NCBI RefSeq assembly: GCF_013277515.1
Contig: NZ_VMNB01000003.1
Coordinates: forward strand, 140,437 to 204,436
Direction: 5' to 3'
Source of the DNA: Streptococcus sp. k-402
GTDB taxonomy: Bacteria; Bacillota; Bacilli; Lactobacillales; Streptococcaceae
DNA: 64,000 nucleotides
Part shown: positions 48,124 to 57,147 of the stretch, piece after piece
How positions within the stretch are numbered: position 1 is the stretch's first letter
How the letters are laid out: the number at the start of each line of letters is the position of its first letter
Notes under the pieces: model-generated
Seen by the model: only the letters and a program-made list of their open reading frames with translations
Told to the model about the DNA's origin: nothing
Database searches by the model: none
Program-made: the position numbers and the translations under genes

Positions 48124-48978
48124 ATGAAAATTAAAAAATGGCTTGGCCTAGCAGCCCTTGCTACAGTCGCAGGTTTGGCTCTTGCAGCTTGCGGAAACTC
48201 AGAAAAGAAAGCAGACAATGCAACAACTATCAAAATTGCAACTGTTAACCGTAGCGGTTCTGAAGAAGCGCGTTGGGATAAGGTCCAAGAATTGGTTAAA
48301 AAAGACGGTATCACTTTGGAATTTACAGAGTTCACAGACTACTCACAACCAAACAAGGCAACTGCTGACGGCGAAGTAGACTTGAACGCTTTCCAACACT
48401 ATAACTTCTTGAACAACTGGAACAAGGAAAACGGGAAAGACCTTGTAGCGATTGCAGATACTTACATCTCTCCAATCCGCCTTTACTCAGGTTTGAATGG
48501 AAGTGACAACAAGTACACTAAAGTAGAAGACATCCCAGCAAACGGAGAAATCGCTGTACCGAACGACGCTACAAACGAAAGCCGTGCGCTTTACTTGCTT
48601 CAATCAGCTGGCTTGATTAAATTGGACGTTTCAGGAACTGCTCTTGCAACAGTTGCTAACATCAAAGAAAATCCAAAGAACTTGAAAATCACTGAATTGG
48701 ACGCTAGCCAAACAGCTCGTTCATTATCATCAGTTGACGCTGCCGTTGTAAACAATACCTTCGTTACAGAAGCAAAATTGGACTACAAGAAAGCACTTTT
48801 CAAAGAACAAGCTGATGAAAATTCAAAACAATGGTACAACATCATCGTTGCGAAAAAAGATTGGGAAACATCACCAAAAGCTGATGCTATCAAGAAAGTG
48901 ATCGCAGCTTACCACACAGATGACGTGAAAAAAGTTATCGAAGAAACATCAGACGGTTTGGATCAACCAGTTTGGTAA
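48124..48978 (+). CDS. metQ: Methionine-binding lipoprotein
   Basis: 284 aa of the NlpA family. Lipobox LAAC (C23), then KIATVNRSGSEEARWDKVQE and GEVDLNAFQHYNFLNNWNKE in the ligand-binding fold. Captures methionine for the MetNI importer encoded downstream. Start ATG 48124 after AAGGAG. The MET-box upstream supports methionine. Confidence 0.94.
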   Translation: MKIKKWLGLAALATVAGLALAACGNSEKKADNATTIKIATVNRSGSEEARWDKVQELVKKDGITLEFTEFTDYSQPNKATADGEVDLNAFQHYNFLNNWNKENGKDLVAIADTYISPIRLYSGLNGSDNKYTKVEDIPANGEIAVPNDATNESRALYLLQSAGLIKLDVSGTALATVANIKENPKNLKITELDASQTARSLSSVDAAVVNNTFVTEAKLDYKKALFKEQADENSKQWYNIIVAKKDWETSPKADAIKKVIAAYHTDDVKKVIEETSDGLDQPVW

Positions 48979-49074
48979 TAAGAAACAGGGAGGTGGGAGA
49001 GAAGATTCCACCTCTTGCTTTTGTATAGAGCATGGATTGTCAGGAAGAGTAGTTCATAGAAAGGTAGAGAGAAT

Positions 49075-50448
49075 ATGGTTTTTCCTAGCGAACAAGAACA
49101 GATTGAAAAATTTGAAAAGGATCATGTAGCCCAGCATTATTTTGAGGTTTTGCGTACCTTGATTTCTAAGAAGTCGGTCTTTGCCCAGCAGGTTGGACTT
49201 AAGGAAGTCGCAAACTATCTGGGTGAGATTTTCAAGCGTGTGGGGGCTGAAGTGGAGATTGATGAGACTTACACGGCGCCTTTTGTCATGGCGCATTTCA
49301 AGAGTTCACGTCCAGATGCCAAGACCCTGATTTTCTATAACCACTATGACACTGTGCCAGCGGACGGAGATCAGGTCTGGACAGAGGATCCCTTTACGCT
49401 TTCGGTGCGCAATGGTTTCATGTATGGACGTGGGGTTGATGACGACAAGGGTCATATCACAGCTCGTTTGAGTGCTTTGAGAAAATACATGCAGCACCAC
49501 GATGACCTGCCTGTCAATATCAGTTTTATCATGGAGGGAGCGGAGGAATCGGCTTCGACAGACCTGGATAAGTATTTGGAAAAGAATGCGGATAAACTCC
49601 GTGGGGCGGATTTGTTGGTCTGGGAACAAGGAACTAAAAATGCCTTGGAACAGCTGGAAATTTCTGGTGGAAATAAGGGGATTGTGACCTTTGATGCCAA
49701 GGTAAAAAGTGCCGATGTGGATATCCATTCGAGTTATGGTGGGGTTGTGGAATCAGCTCCCTGGTACCTCCTTCAAGCCTTACAGTCTCTTCGTGCCGCA
49801 GGTGGCCGTATCTTGGTTGAAGGCTTGTACGAAGAAGTGCAAGAGCCAAATGAACGAGAAATGGCCTTGCTAGAAACTTATGGTCAACGAAACCCAGAGG
49901 AAGTCAGTCGGATTTATGGCTTGGAGTTGCCTCTCTTACAGGAGGAGCGGATGGCCTTTCTAAAACGTTTCTTTTTCGAGCCAGCCCTTAATATCGAAGG
50001 GATTCAGTCAGGTTATCAAGGACAAGGAGTTAAAACGATTTTGCCAGCAGAAGCCAGTGCCAAGCTAGAGGTTCGTCTGGTTCCGGGCTTAGAACCGCAT
50101 GATGTTCTGGAAAAAATTCGGAAACAGCTAGACAAAAATGGCTTTGATAAGGTAGAATTATACTATACCTTGGGAGAGATGAGCTATCGAAGCGATATGA
50201 GCGCGCCAGCCATTCTCAATGTAATCGAGTTGGCCAAGAAATTCTATCCACAGGGCGTTTCAGTCTTGCCGACTACAGCTGGGACAGGGCCTATGCATAC
50301 GGTCTTTGATGCCCTAGAGGTACCAATGGTGGCCTTCGGTCTAGGAAACGCTAATAGCCGAGATCACGGTGGAGATGAAAATGTGCGAATCGCCGATTAT
50401 TACACCCATATTGAATTAGTAGAGGAGCTGATTAGAAGCTATGAGTAG
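49075..50448 (+). CDS. M20 family metallopeptidase
   Basis: 457 aa. M20 zinc-site sequences: [14 protein letters not shown] with the first His/Asp, [10 protein letters not shown] for the bridging Asp, and the Glu pair in [12 protein letters not shown] dimerisation domain occupies the middle. No signal peptide. Located between metQ and metN, overlapping metN by 8 bases, so it probably releases methionine from dipeptides or acylated forms in the cytoplasm (inference). Dipeptidase, aminoacylase and carboxypeptidase remain alternatives. Confidence 0.9.
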   Translation: MVFPSEQEQIEKFEKDHVAQHYFEVLRTLISKKSVFAQQVGLKEVANYLGEIFKRVGAEVEIDETYTAPFVMAHFKSSRPDAKTLIFYNHYDTVPADGDQVWTEDPFTLSVRNGFMYGRGVDDDKGHITARLSALRKYMQHHDDLPVNISFIMEGAEESASTDLDKYLEKNADKLRGADLLVWEQGTKNALEQLEISGGNKGIVTFDAKVKSADVDIHSSYGGVVESAPWYLLQALQSLRAAGGRILVEGLYEEVQEPNEREMALLETYGQRNPEEVSRIYGLELPLLQEERMAFLKRFFFEPALNIEGIQSGYQGQGVKTILPAEASAKLEVRLVPGLEPHDVLEKIRKQLDKNGFDKVELYYTLGEMSYRSDMSAPAILNVIELAKKFYPQGVSVLPTTAGTGPMHTVFDALEVPMVAFGLGNANSRDHGGDENVRIADYYTHIELVEELIRSYE

Positions 50449-51502
50449 AGATATTATCAAGTTAGATCAGATCGATGTGACTTTTCACCAAAAGAAGAGA
50501 ACTATCACAGCGGTCAAGGATGTGACCATTCATATCCAAGAAGGGGATATCTACGGAATCGTTGGATATTCTGGAGCAGGGAAATCAACCCTTGTACGGG
50601 TGATTAACCTCTTGCAAAAACCATCTGCAGGAAAAATTACCATTGACGACGATGTGATTTTTGATGATAAGGTGACCTTGACGGCCGAGCAGTTGCGTCG
50701 TAAACGTCAAGATATCGGGATGATTTTCCAGCATTTTAACCTGATGAGCCAAAAGACAGCAGAGGAGAATGTAGCCTTTGCCCTCAAACACTCTGGACTC
50801 AGCAAGGAAGAAAAGAAGGCTAAAGTAGCTAAGTTGTTGGACTTGGTTGGCTTGGCAGACCGTGCTGAAAACTACCCTTCACAATTATCTGGAGGGCAAA
50901 AACAGCGTGTGGCCATTGCGCGTGCCTTGGCCAATGATCCAAAAATCTTGATTTCAGATGAGTCAACGTCTGCCCTTGACCCTAAGACAACCAAGCAGAT
51001 TTTGGCCTTGTTGCAAGATTTGAACCAAAAATTAGGCTTGACTGTTGTCTTGATTACGCATGAAATGCAGATTGTCAAAGACATTGCCAACCGTGTGGCG
51101 GTTATGCAGAACGGGCATTTGATTGAAGAGGGTAGTGTCCTTGAAATCTTCTCAGATCCTAAACAGCCTTTGACTCAAGACTTTATCTCAACAGCCACAG
51201 GCATTGATGAAGCCATGGTAAAAATCGAGAAGCAAGAAATTGTGGAACACTTGTCTGAAAACAGCATTTTGGTGCAGCTCAAGTACGCAGGGGCTTCAAC
51301 AGACGAGCCACTTTTGAATGAGTTGTACAAGCATTACCAAGTAACGGCTAATATTCTCTATGGAAATATCGAAATTCTCGATGGCACTCCTGTTGGAGAA
51401 TTGGTTGTAGTCTTGTCAGGTGAAAAAGCAGCCTTGGCAGGTGCCCAAGAAGCCATTCGTCAAGCAGGTGTACAACTAAAAGTATTGAAGGGAGGACAGT
51501 AA
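50441..51502 (+). CDS. metN: Methionine ABC transporter ATP-binding protein
   Basis: 353 aa. Walker [18 protein letters not shown] near residue 39, signature [15 protein letters not shown], Walker [14 protein letters not shown]. The C-terminal NIL domain (about 265-353) is the methionine-sensing part that inhibits transport when the amino acid is plentiful inside. Overlaps the peptidase gene and lies 1 base before metI. Confidence 0.95.
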   Translation: MSRDIIKLDQIDVTFHQKKRTITAVKDVTIHIQEGDIYGIVGYSGAGKSTLVRVINLLQKPSAGKITIDDDVIFDDKVTLTAEQLRRKRQDIGMIFQHFNLMSQKTAEENVAFALKHSGLSKEEKKAKVAKLLDLVGLADRAENYPSQLSGGQKQRVAIARALANDPKILISDESTSALDPKTTKQILALLQDLNQKLGLTVVLITHEMQIVKDIANRVAVMQNGHLIEEGSVLEIFSDPKQPLTQDFISTATGIDEAMVKIEKQEIVEHLSENSILVQLKYAGASTDEPLLNELYKHYQVTANILYGNIEILDGTPVGELVVVLSGEKAALAGAQEAIRQAGVQLKVLKGGQ

Positions 51503-51503
51503 G

Positions 51504-52196
51504 ATGGAATCATTGATTCAAACCTATTTACCAAATGTCTATAAGATGGGCTGGGCTGGTCAAGCAGGCTGGGGAACAGCCATCTACCTAACCCTTTATA
51601 TGACAGTTCTTTCCTTTATCATCGGAGGGCTCTTGGGACTGGTGGCAGGTCTCTTCCTTGTCTTGACAGCGCCGGGTGGTGTTTTGGAAAATAAAGTTGT
51701 TTTTTGGATTTTGGATAAGATTACCTCTATTTTCCGTGCGGTACCATTTATCATTCTCTTGGCAGTCTTGTCACCCTTCTCTCATCTAATCGTAGGAACA
51801 AGCATTGGTCCAAATGCGGCTATCGTACCGCTATCTTTTGCAGTCTTTGCCTTCTTTGCCCGTCAAGTGCAGGTTGTCTTGGCTGAGCTAGATGGTGGTG
51901 TCATTGAGGCGGCTCAAGCGAGCGGAGCGACTTTCTGGGACATCGTGGGTGTTTACCTATCAGAAGGTCTTCCAGATTTGATTCGCGTGACGACTGTGAC
52001 CTTGATTTCCCTTGTTGGGGAAACAGCTATGGCTGGTGCGGTTGGAGCTGGTGGTATCGGTAACGTAGCCATCGCTTATGGATTTAACCGCTACAATCAC
52101 GATGTGACCATCTTGGCAACAATCATTATCATTTTGATTATCTTTGCAATCCAATTCTTGGGAGACTTCTTGACCAAGAAATTGAGCCATAAATAA
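51504..52196 (+). CDS. metI: Methionine ABC transporter permease
   Basis: 230 aa with five membrane segments and the EAA loop IEAAQASGATFWDIVGVYL near residue 133. Complete gene, but its original terminator is interrupted: after the stop it reads AAAAAAGAGC and then diverges into island 2. The 3' part, from base 51962, is present a second time at 56734-57117. The reading frame is intact. Confidence 0.95.
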   Translation: MESLIQTYLPNVYKMGWAGQAGWGTAIYLTLYMTVLSFIIGGLLGLVAGLFLVLTAPGGVLENKVVFWILDKITSIFRAVPFIILLAVLSPFSHLIVGTSIGPNAAIVPLSFAVFAFFARQVQVVLAELDGGVIEAAQASGATFWDIVGVYLSEGLPDLIRVTTVTLISLVGETAMAGAVGAGGIGNVAIAYGFNRYNHDVTILATIIIILIIFAIQFLGDFLTKKLSHK

Positions 52197-52205
52197 AAAA
52201 GAGCT
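51962..52205. repeat. metI: Left copy of the metI 3' end direct repeat
   Basis: The last 235 bases of metI plus the start of the terminator (AAAAAGAGC) match 56734-57126, where a BOX element interrupts the copy. The coding differences seen by eye are all third-position changes. Confidence 0.9.
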
Positions 52206-52251
52206 AGGAAATCTGTACATCATTCATAGGAGTTGTCGTTATCGTCAAGAC

Positions 52252-52280
52252 TTGAAATTTTCTGTACTGGTTGCTATCAA
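52252..52280 (+). promoter_or_regulatory. Possible promoter of the island 2 rgg gene
   Basis: TTGAAA (52252-52257), 17-base spacer, TATCAA (52275-52280). Moderate match. Confidence 0.45.
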
Positions 52281-52326
52281 CCGTTACTTTTATGAGTAAG
52301 AGAGTTAAGCATTGTGGGGAGTCAAT

Positions 52327-53196
52327 ATGCAAAATCTGGGAGAAGTTTTTAAAGAATTGAGAAAGAGTCGGAATGTATCTCTACAGGAGGCGACGGGAGG
52401 AGAGTTTACTTATTCCATGCTGAGCAAATTTGAGCGTGGAGAAGCAGACTTATCATCTATGAAATTGATTACTGCCTTAGATAACATCCACTCTGATTTG
52501 AATGAATTTATGTACTTGGTACGTGGTTTTTCTCAGAAAAAGGTTTTGGCTTTTCAAGAAAATCTTTGGGATTTATATGACAGAGAAGGGATTGATTCTC
52601 TCCATTCCTTGTATGAAGAGATGACTCAAAAGTATAGATCAAGTGGTGAAACAAGCTATCTTTTACAAATGATTCGTATCAAAAGCCTTCTTGTGTTTTT
52701 TGATTCAGAAATAAGGGCAACGGATGAAGAACTGACTTTTCTCTATGACTATTTTTTTACTATTGACATCTGGGGAAATTATGAATTGGAACTATTTTCA
52801 ACGATTTCTACTTTGTTTCCTCTGCCCCTCTATTTTAAATATTCTAGGGAGATGTTACAAAAGACGGATTTATTAGGCTCTTTACCTAGTAACAAAGCTG
52901 GTATTGATACCATTTTGATGAATGGACTTTTTAAAGCGATAGAGGAAAAGGATAAATTAAAAGCAGATTATTTTATCTTTCAGATTGAAAAACGAGACTT
53001 GCCAGAATCTCAAGCTTATCTTAAAATCATTTATATGATTGCTAAAGGGTATTATGATACTATTTTTAATGTAAAAAATAAGGGTCTTGAAAAAATTCAG
53101 AGAGGCATTACAATCTTACAAGATTTAGAGTATGTAGATGGTGCAAGATATTATGAAAACTATTTTGCAAATCAGCTTTCAAATGAAGATTTGTAA
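52327..53196 (+). CDS. Rgg/MutR family regulator of the lanthipeptide-like island
   Basis: 289 aa. N-terminal helix-turn-helix (FKELRKSRNVSLQEATGGEF, YSMLSKFERGEADLSSM) at residues of about 7-45, then a TPR-like helical domain. Start ATG 52327 follows GGGGAGT; the TTG at 52312 is rejected. MutR-type Rgg proteins activate adjacent lantibiotic genes, and here a precursor-like peptide gene lies 170 bases downstream. No short hydrophobic pheromone gene was found beside it. AT-rich compared with the met genes. Confidence 0.87.
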   Translation: MQNLGEVFKELRKSRNVSLQEATGGEFTYSMLSKFERGEADLSSMKLITALDNIHSDLNEFMYLVRGFSQKKVLAFQENLWDLYDREGIDSLHSLYEEMTQKYRSSGETSYLLQMIRIKSLLVFFDSEIRATDEELTFLYDYFFTIDIWGNYELELFSTISTLFPLPLYFKYSREMLQKTDLLGSLPSNKAGIDTILMNGLFKAIEEKDKLKADYFIFQIEKRDLPESQAYLKIIYMIAKGYYDTIFNVKNKGLEKIQRGITILQDLEYVDGARYYENYFANQLSNEDL

Positions 53197-53308
53197 TATA
53201 TTCTCGTTACATCTATTGATGAAAAATAAATAGGCTTGTAGATGGATTGATAATTAGCAGTTTCTAGGCGCTAGAGTTTCTATTTTCAAAAAAATATATT
53301 ACAAAAAA

Positions 53309-53337
53309 GTGGGTAGTCCCGCTTTTTTTGTTATACT
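53309..53337 (+). promoter_or_regulatory. Terminator-like hairpin in place of a -35 box, with -10 box TATACT
   Basis: GTGGG (53310-53314 region) and CCCGC form a short hairpin with a TAGT loop followed by seven T, consistent with termination of rgg. TATACT (53332-53337) follows and no -35 hexamer is present at the right distance. The GTGGG-N4-CCCGC repeat is also a possible regulator site for activator-dependent transcription of the peptide gene. Confidence 0.5.
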
Positions 53338-53366
53338 GGTTCCATAAAACAAAGGAGGTAACAGAA

Positions 53367-53456
53367 ATGACAAAATTTGCAATGACTGCATCAAAACATG
53401 CAGAACCAGTCAAAGAATTTGTAGCTACTTACAAATGTTCAGTTCATAAAGGATAA
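53367..53456 (+). CDS. Candidate lanthipeptide precursor, 29 aa
   Basis: Reads MTKFAMTASKHAEP, then VKEFVATYKCSVHKG. Start ATG behind AAAGGAGG at ideal spacing. It has a single cysteine (C24) with a threonine three residues before it (T21) and a serine after it (S25), enough for one (methyl)lanthionine ring; T7 and S9 lie in what would be the leader. No transmembrane or Gly-Gly leader. Lies 80 bases before a LanKC-like synthetase gene and after an Rgg activator gene. It is short even for class III precursors; the assignment rests on context. Confidence 0.65.
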   Translation: MTKFAMTASKHAEPVKEFVATYKCSVHKG

Positions 53457-53536
53457 TGAACTCAGATTGGCAATATTTTATAAGGAGTATAGATTTGTAT
53501 ATCATACTCCTTTATCTATTTGTAAAAAGGTGAACT

Positions 53537-55471
53537 ATGGATAGAATGGACTTCACATACTATAATGATAATTTATATAAATTGGAAGAATTTGGTTTTA
53601 AAATTCATATTTCTGCTACTATAAAGAATTATACACAAGTATTTGATATAGTTAGTAAGTTGCTAGAACGAGAAAGAACTATGTATAAATGCTTGTCTGA
53701 CTTTGATAAAATTTATAAAAATTTTTCAGAAAATGAATCATCTGCAGAATCAGGGAAGTTTATAACTATTTATCCAAAGAATAGAGAGCACTGTATAGAT
53801 TTACTTGAAAAGCTTTATCAAAAAATACCTTGTGATTTCCAAGGTATTTATATACTAAGTGATAGAAAATATAAAAATTCAAATAATATTTTCTACAGAT
53901 TTGGATGTAATATTGTTAATGAAGCGCATTTAATTGACGGCTTACCTAGTATGTATGGACCAGATGGGGAAGTTTGGCAAGATTATCAAAAATCTTATTT
54001 TGACTTACCTAAATGGATTGAAGATATTCAAGAACCTCAAATATTTGAAGATACATACATGTCTAATAATTATGAAATAAATTCAATAATAAAATCTAGT
54101 AATGGCGGTAATATATATTTAGCTAATTCAAAAAAATATAATAGGAAAGTTGTGATAAAGGAATGCCGTAATTTCGTTTTATCATATATAAATGTAGAAA
54201 AGAGGGAGTTTAGAGAAAGGGAGTGGGAGTTATCTAAGAAGCTAATCAAATATATTCCCAAATCGCTTGAAAATATTAATGAATGGACAAATGGATATTT
54301 TATTTATGAATTTATAGACGGCTACACATTAAAAGATTTTGTAGATGATTATAACTTATATTCTTATTCTAGTAGTGACATTATGAAAAATTACTCCAAT
54401 TTTCTTACTTTATTAAGAATTTTTGAAAAAATAATTGAAGTGGTTGAATACTTTCATAAAGAAAATATTGTGTTGAATGATATTCATTCAGATAATATTC
54501 TGATTACAGAAATGTTAGATTTGTATTTTATTGACTTAGAAAACTCATATCAATCATCTGAATCTCCGACAGTAGGTATTTATAATGACATTTGTTTAAA
54601 AAAATGGAATTGTATAGAAGGTAAAAAAGCAGATTGTTATAAAATTGCAAACTTGATGTTGTTTTTGCTGGGGAGATTACACTTGAGAGAAGAAGAGGAT
54701 TTAAAAACTAATAAAGTAAAAGAATTACTTCTTCAAAAAGGAATAGTAACGAATATAGATATTCTAATAAATTATCTATTCAGTGATAATCCAGATATAC
54801 TTACTGCTAAAAAAATATTTTCAAATATATATGCAGAGAGACAGAAAGAAACAAACATTACATCCTCAAGTACGGAATTTATACCACTAAGCGATGAAGA
54901 ATTTCTGAATTTATTAGAGTCAAGATTTGATTTTACAGAAAGTATAGATATAATCTCTGATGAATCGTTAGATATATTTGATAGTTTTAATACTTATGGT
55001 TTAAATGGTTTATCGGGATTTTTAATTTTTTTACATAAAATTTCTTTCAGTAGATATACTATAAATAGAGGTATTGAGATTGTCTTATCTAATCTGTTAG
55101 ACATAGGTGGTAGAAAGTTTTTGAAAAATTCTACCACTACAGTTTCTCCTTATTTGTTAGATGGAACATCTGGGGTCATAAGAATGTTGTTATATATTGA
55201 TCCATTTAAATACAAAGATATTATTTTGGATCTGAGCTCGAGTATATTGGTTGAGTATGCTCAGTTTTCTGTATATTGGATGGGAATGGTTGGGTTAGCA
55301 GATACTCTGTTAGCAGTTAACAAATATTTTCCTAATAATGAATTTATTGTAGCAGCAAAAGAATTATTAATAACTAGTTCTATTCTAAAGGACGTGGAGT
55401 CAAATACAGAAAATCTTATTCCTAGAGTGAAGATGGATAGTTTACTGGATTGCAAAGGAGGTCTGCTATGA
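53537..55471 (+). CDS. Class III/IV-type lanthionine synthetase (LanKC-like), short cyclase domain
   Basis: 644 aa. Residues 1-190: lyase-like region with FKIHISA (21-27), SGKFITIYP (72-80) and YILSDRKYK (106-114), features of LanKC/LanL phospho-Ser/Thr lyase domains. Residues of about 190-440: kinase domain with VVIKEC (K208), IVLNDIHSDNIL (D315, N320) and FIDLE (D333), so the catalytic residues are kept. From about 485 a LanC-like helical domain begins (GLNGLSGFL, DGTSG near 542) but stops at CKGGLL, before the region where the second half with zinc ligands would lie. Full-length relatives are usually 800-900 aa. The stop overlaps the MFS start codon (ATGA). Very AT-rich. The family call is secure; activity is not. 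Confidence 0.8.
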   Translation: MDRMDFTYYNDNLYKLEEFGFKIHISATIKNYTQVFDIVSKLLERERTMYKCLSDFDKIYKNFSENESSAESGKFITIYPKNREHCIDLLEKLYQKIPCDFQGIYILSDRKYKNSNNIFYRFGCNIVNEAHLIDGLPSMYGPDGEVWQDYQKSYFDLPKWIEDIQEPQIFEDTYMSNNYEINSIIKSSNGGNIYLANSKKYNRKVVIKECRNFVLSYINVEKREFREREWELSKKLIKYIPKSLENINEWTNGYFIYEFIDGYTLKDFVDDYNLYSYSSSDIMKNYSNFLTLLRIFEKIIEVVEYFHKENIVLNDIHSDNILITEMLDLYFIDLENSYQSSESPTVGIYNDICLKKWNCIEGKKADCYKIANLMLFLLGRLHLREEEDLKTNKVKELLLQKGIVTNIDILINYLFSDNPDILTAKKIFSNIYAERQKETNITSSSTEFIPLSDEEFLNLLESRFDFTESIDIISDESLDIFDSFNTYGLNGLSGFLIFLHKISFSRYTINRGIEIVLSNLLDIGGRKFLKNSTTTVSPYLLDGTSGVIRMLLYIDPFKYKDIILDLSSSILVEYAQFSVYWMGMVGLADTLLAVNKYFPNNEFIVAAKELLITSSILKDVESNTENLIPRVKMDSLLDCKGGLL

Positions 55472-56712
55472 AATTATTTTTAAAACATCATTTATTTAGA
55501 ATACTGACCTTATCAAGGTTTTTAAGCTCAAGTGGAGCTTATATTTATAATCTGGTATTTATCGTTTATGCTGCGAGTCTACCCTTTAAAAATATAGCTG
55601 TATTTATGGCGAATATGATTACGATTTTACCTTTCCTATTTACTTTTTATGTTGGGATTAAAGCTGATCATACTCGGAATAAAGCAGGGACAATTATCTG
55701 GGTTGGTTGTGTGCAAAGTCTCCTATTTCTTTTGATTGCTAGTGTGATTCATGATCAGAACTTCGTAACGTTTGCTTTTATCTGTATGGTTAATATCTGT
55801 TCAGATATTTTATCGGATTATACAGCAGGCCTTCGTATGCCGATTATCCAGCATAATATTTCGGAAGATAAGCTCTATGAAGCTTATTCCTTTACTCAGT
55901 TTGTCTCCTATTTATCAAATCTAGGAGGTCAAGCCTTAGGAGTGTGGTTACTCACAACCAGCCATCAAAATTTTTCTTTTGTTGCGATTGTGAATGCTGG
56001 CTTCTTTTTACTATCTTCTCTTATTTTGTTCAAAAATAGAAGAGAATTGACGTATTTGTCTGTAACGGTAGAGAATGAGCCTATTAGTTTACTTCAACAA
56101 GTTAAGGCAATCTATGCGGACATGGATAATATATTTAGACAGAGAGAAAGTAAATCTTTGTTTAAAATTATTCTTGTTATTTTAGTAATGAATACTTTGG
56201 GAGGAGCTGTTGGAGGTATTTATCACTTTTACTTATTAGATCATACTATCTATCATCTCAGCTATGCTCAAGCCCTATTTTTAATTGAATGTGTTAGCTT
56301 GGGAGGAGCTATTATTGGTAGCCTAACTCCCCATGATTATTTTGGGAAATGGTCTTTTTCAAGTTTGCTATCGCTCAATGCAAGTCTGTTTGTCTTGCTT
56401 GCTACTGCTAATATTTTAGATTTTTCTCCTCTAGTAGGTGTTGCCTGCTTAGCTTTTGTCATGTATTTGATGTCGAAATCAATGCCTAAATTAGATACTC
56501 TGTTATTGTCTAATTTGAGTGCGGATGTATTAGCTAGAAGTAATAATCTCTTGAGTATGATTTTTTCCCTAACATTACCCTTGGGGATGTCTGTATTTTC
56601 CTTCTTAGCTTTACAAGATATCAGGCTTTGTTGGTGGGTGTTTTTGGTAGTGAGTGTGATAGGGTTGATTTTATCACTAGAAAAAAGAAGTTTTTCGGGT
56701 AAAAAATTTTAA
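55468..56712 (+). CDS. MFS transporter, probable exporter of the island peptide
   Basis: 412 aa with about twelve membrane segments, beginning MKLFLKHHLFRILTLSRFLS with SSSGAYIYNL. Looks like the multidrug-efflux branch of the major facilitator family. Start ATG 55468 follows AAAGGAGG and overlaps the synthetase stop by 4 bases; the longer frame from 55450 is rejected. An MFS protein instead of a LanT peptidase-transporter would leave leader removal to a host protease. A role in export or self-protection is inferred from position. Confidence 0.82.
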   Translation: MKLFLKHHLFRILTLSRFLSSSGAYIYNLVFIVYAASLPFKNIAVFMANMITILPFLFTFYVGIKADHTRNKAGTIIWVGCVQSLLFLLIASVIHDQNFVTFAFICMVNICSDILSDYTAGLRMPIIQHNISEDKLYEAYSFTQFVSYLSNLGGQALGVWLLTTSHQNFSFVAIVNAGFFLLSSLILFKNRRELTYLSVTVENEPISLLQQVKAIYADMDNIFRQRESKSLFKIILVILVMNTLGGAVGGIYHFYLLDHTIYHLSYAQALFLIECVSLGGAIIGSLTPHDYFGKWSFSSLLSLNASLFVLLATANILDFSPLVGVACLAFVMYLMSKSMPKLDTLLLSNLSADVLARSNNLLSMIFSLTLPLGMSVFSFLALQDIRLCWWVFLVVSVIGLILSLEKRSFSGKKF

Positions 56713-56733
56713 CCAAGGAAGCTCAGTCTTACT

Positions 56734-57117
56734 AGAAGGTCTTCCAGACTTGATCCGTGTGACGACTGTGACCTTGATTTCCCTTGTTGGGGAAACAGCT
56801 ATGGCTGGTGCGGTTGGAGCTGGTGGTATCGGTAACGTGGCCATCGCTTATGGATTTAACCGCTACAATCACGATGTGACCATTTTGGCAACCATCATTA
56901 TCATTTTGATTATCTTTAAATTCATACTCAATGAAAATCAAAGAGCAAAGTAGGAAACTAGCCGCAGGCTGCTCAAAACATTGTTTTGAGGTTGTAGATA
57001 GAACTGACAAAGTCAGTAACCATATATACGGCAAGGCGACGTTGACGTGGTTTGAATTTGATTTTTGAAGAGTATCAATTCTTGGGAGACTTCTTGACTA
57101 AGTCTTGAGCCATAAAT
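56734..57117 (+). pseudogene. metI: Fragment of metI (3' end) split by a BOX element
   Basis: EGLPDLIRVTTVTLISLVGE onward matches the C-terminal third of MetI, with a BOX element (56934-57075) replacing a few bases near the end, then the tail through CATAAATAAA and the true metI terminator. No start codon. Together with the conserved gene to its right, this is best read as the remnant of the original metI 3' end. Confidence 0.88.
56934..57075 (-). repeat. BOX element within the metI fragment
   Basis: About 142 bases, from ATACTCAATGAAAATCAAAG to TTTTTGAAGAGTAT, with ACGGCAAGGCGACGTTGACG inside. It arrived after, or on a chromosome that already had, the non-functional metI end. Confidence 0.87.
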
Positions 57118-57142
57118 AAAAAGAGCCGTGCGGCTCTTTTTA
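57118..57142 (+). terminator. Original metI terminator
   Basis: AAAAAGAGCC (57118-57127) and GGCTCTTTTT (57132-57141), a perfect 10-bp stem with a GTGC loop. Bidirectional; also serves the convergent gene at 57148. Confidence 0.9.
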
Positions 57143-57147
57143 AGTAA

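Noticed and set aside
56732-57034. 100-residue minus-strand frame over the metI fragment and BOX
   Set aside because: Antisense to a decayed gene copy; a matching antisense frame exists over the intact metI, so it comes from codon structure and not from selection.
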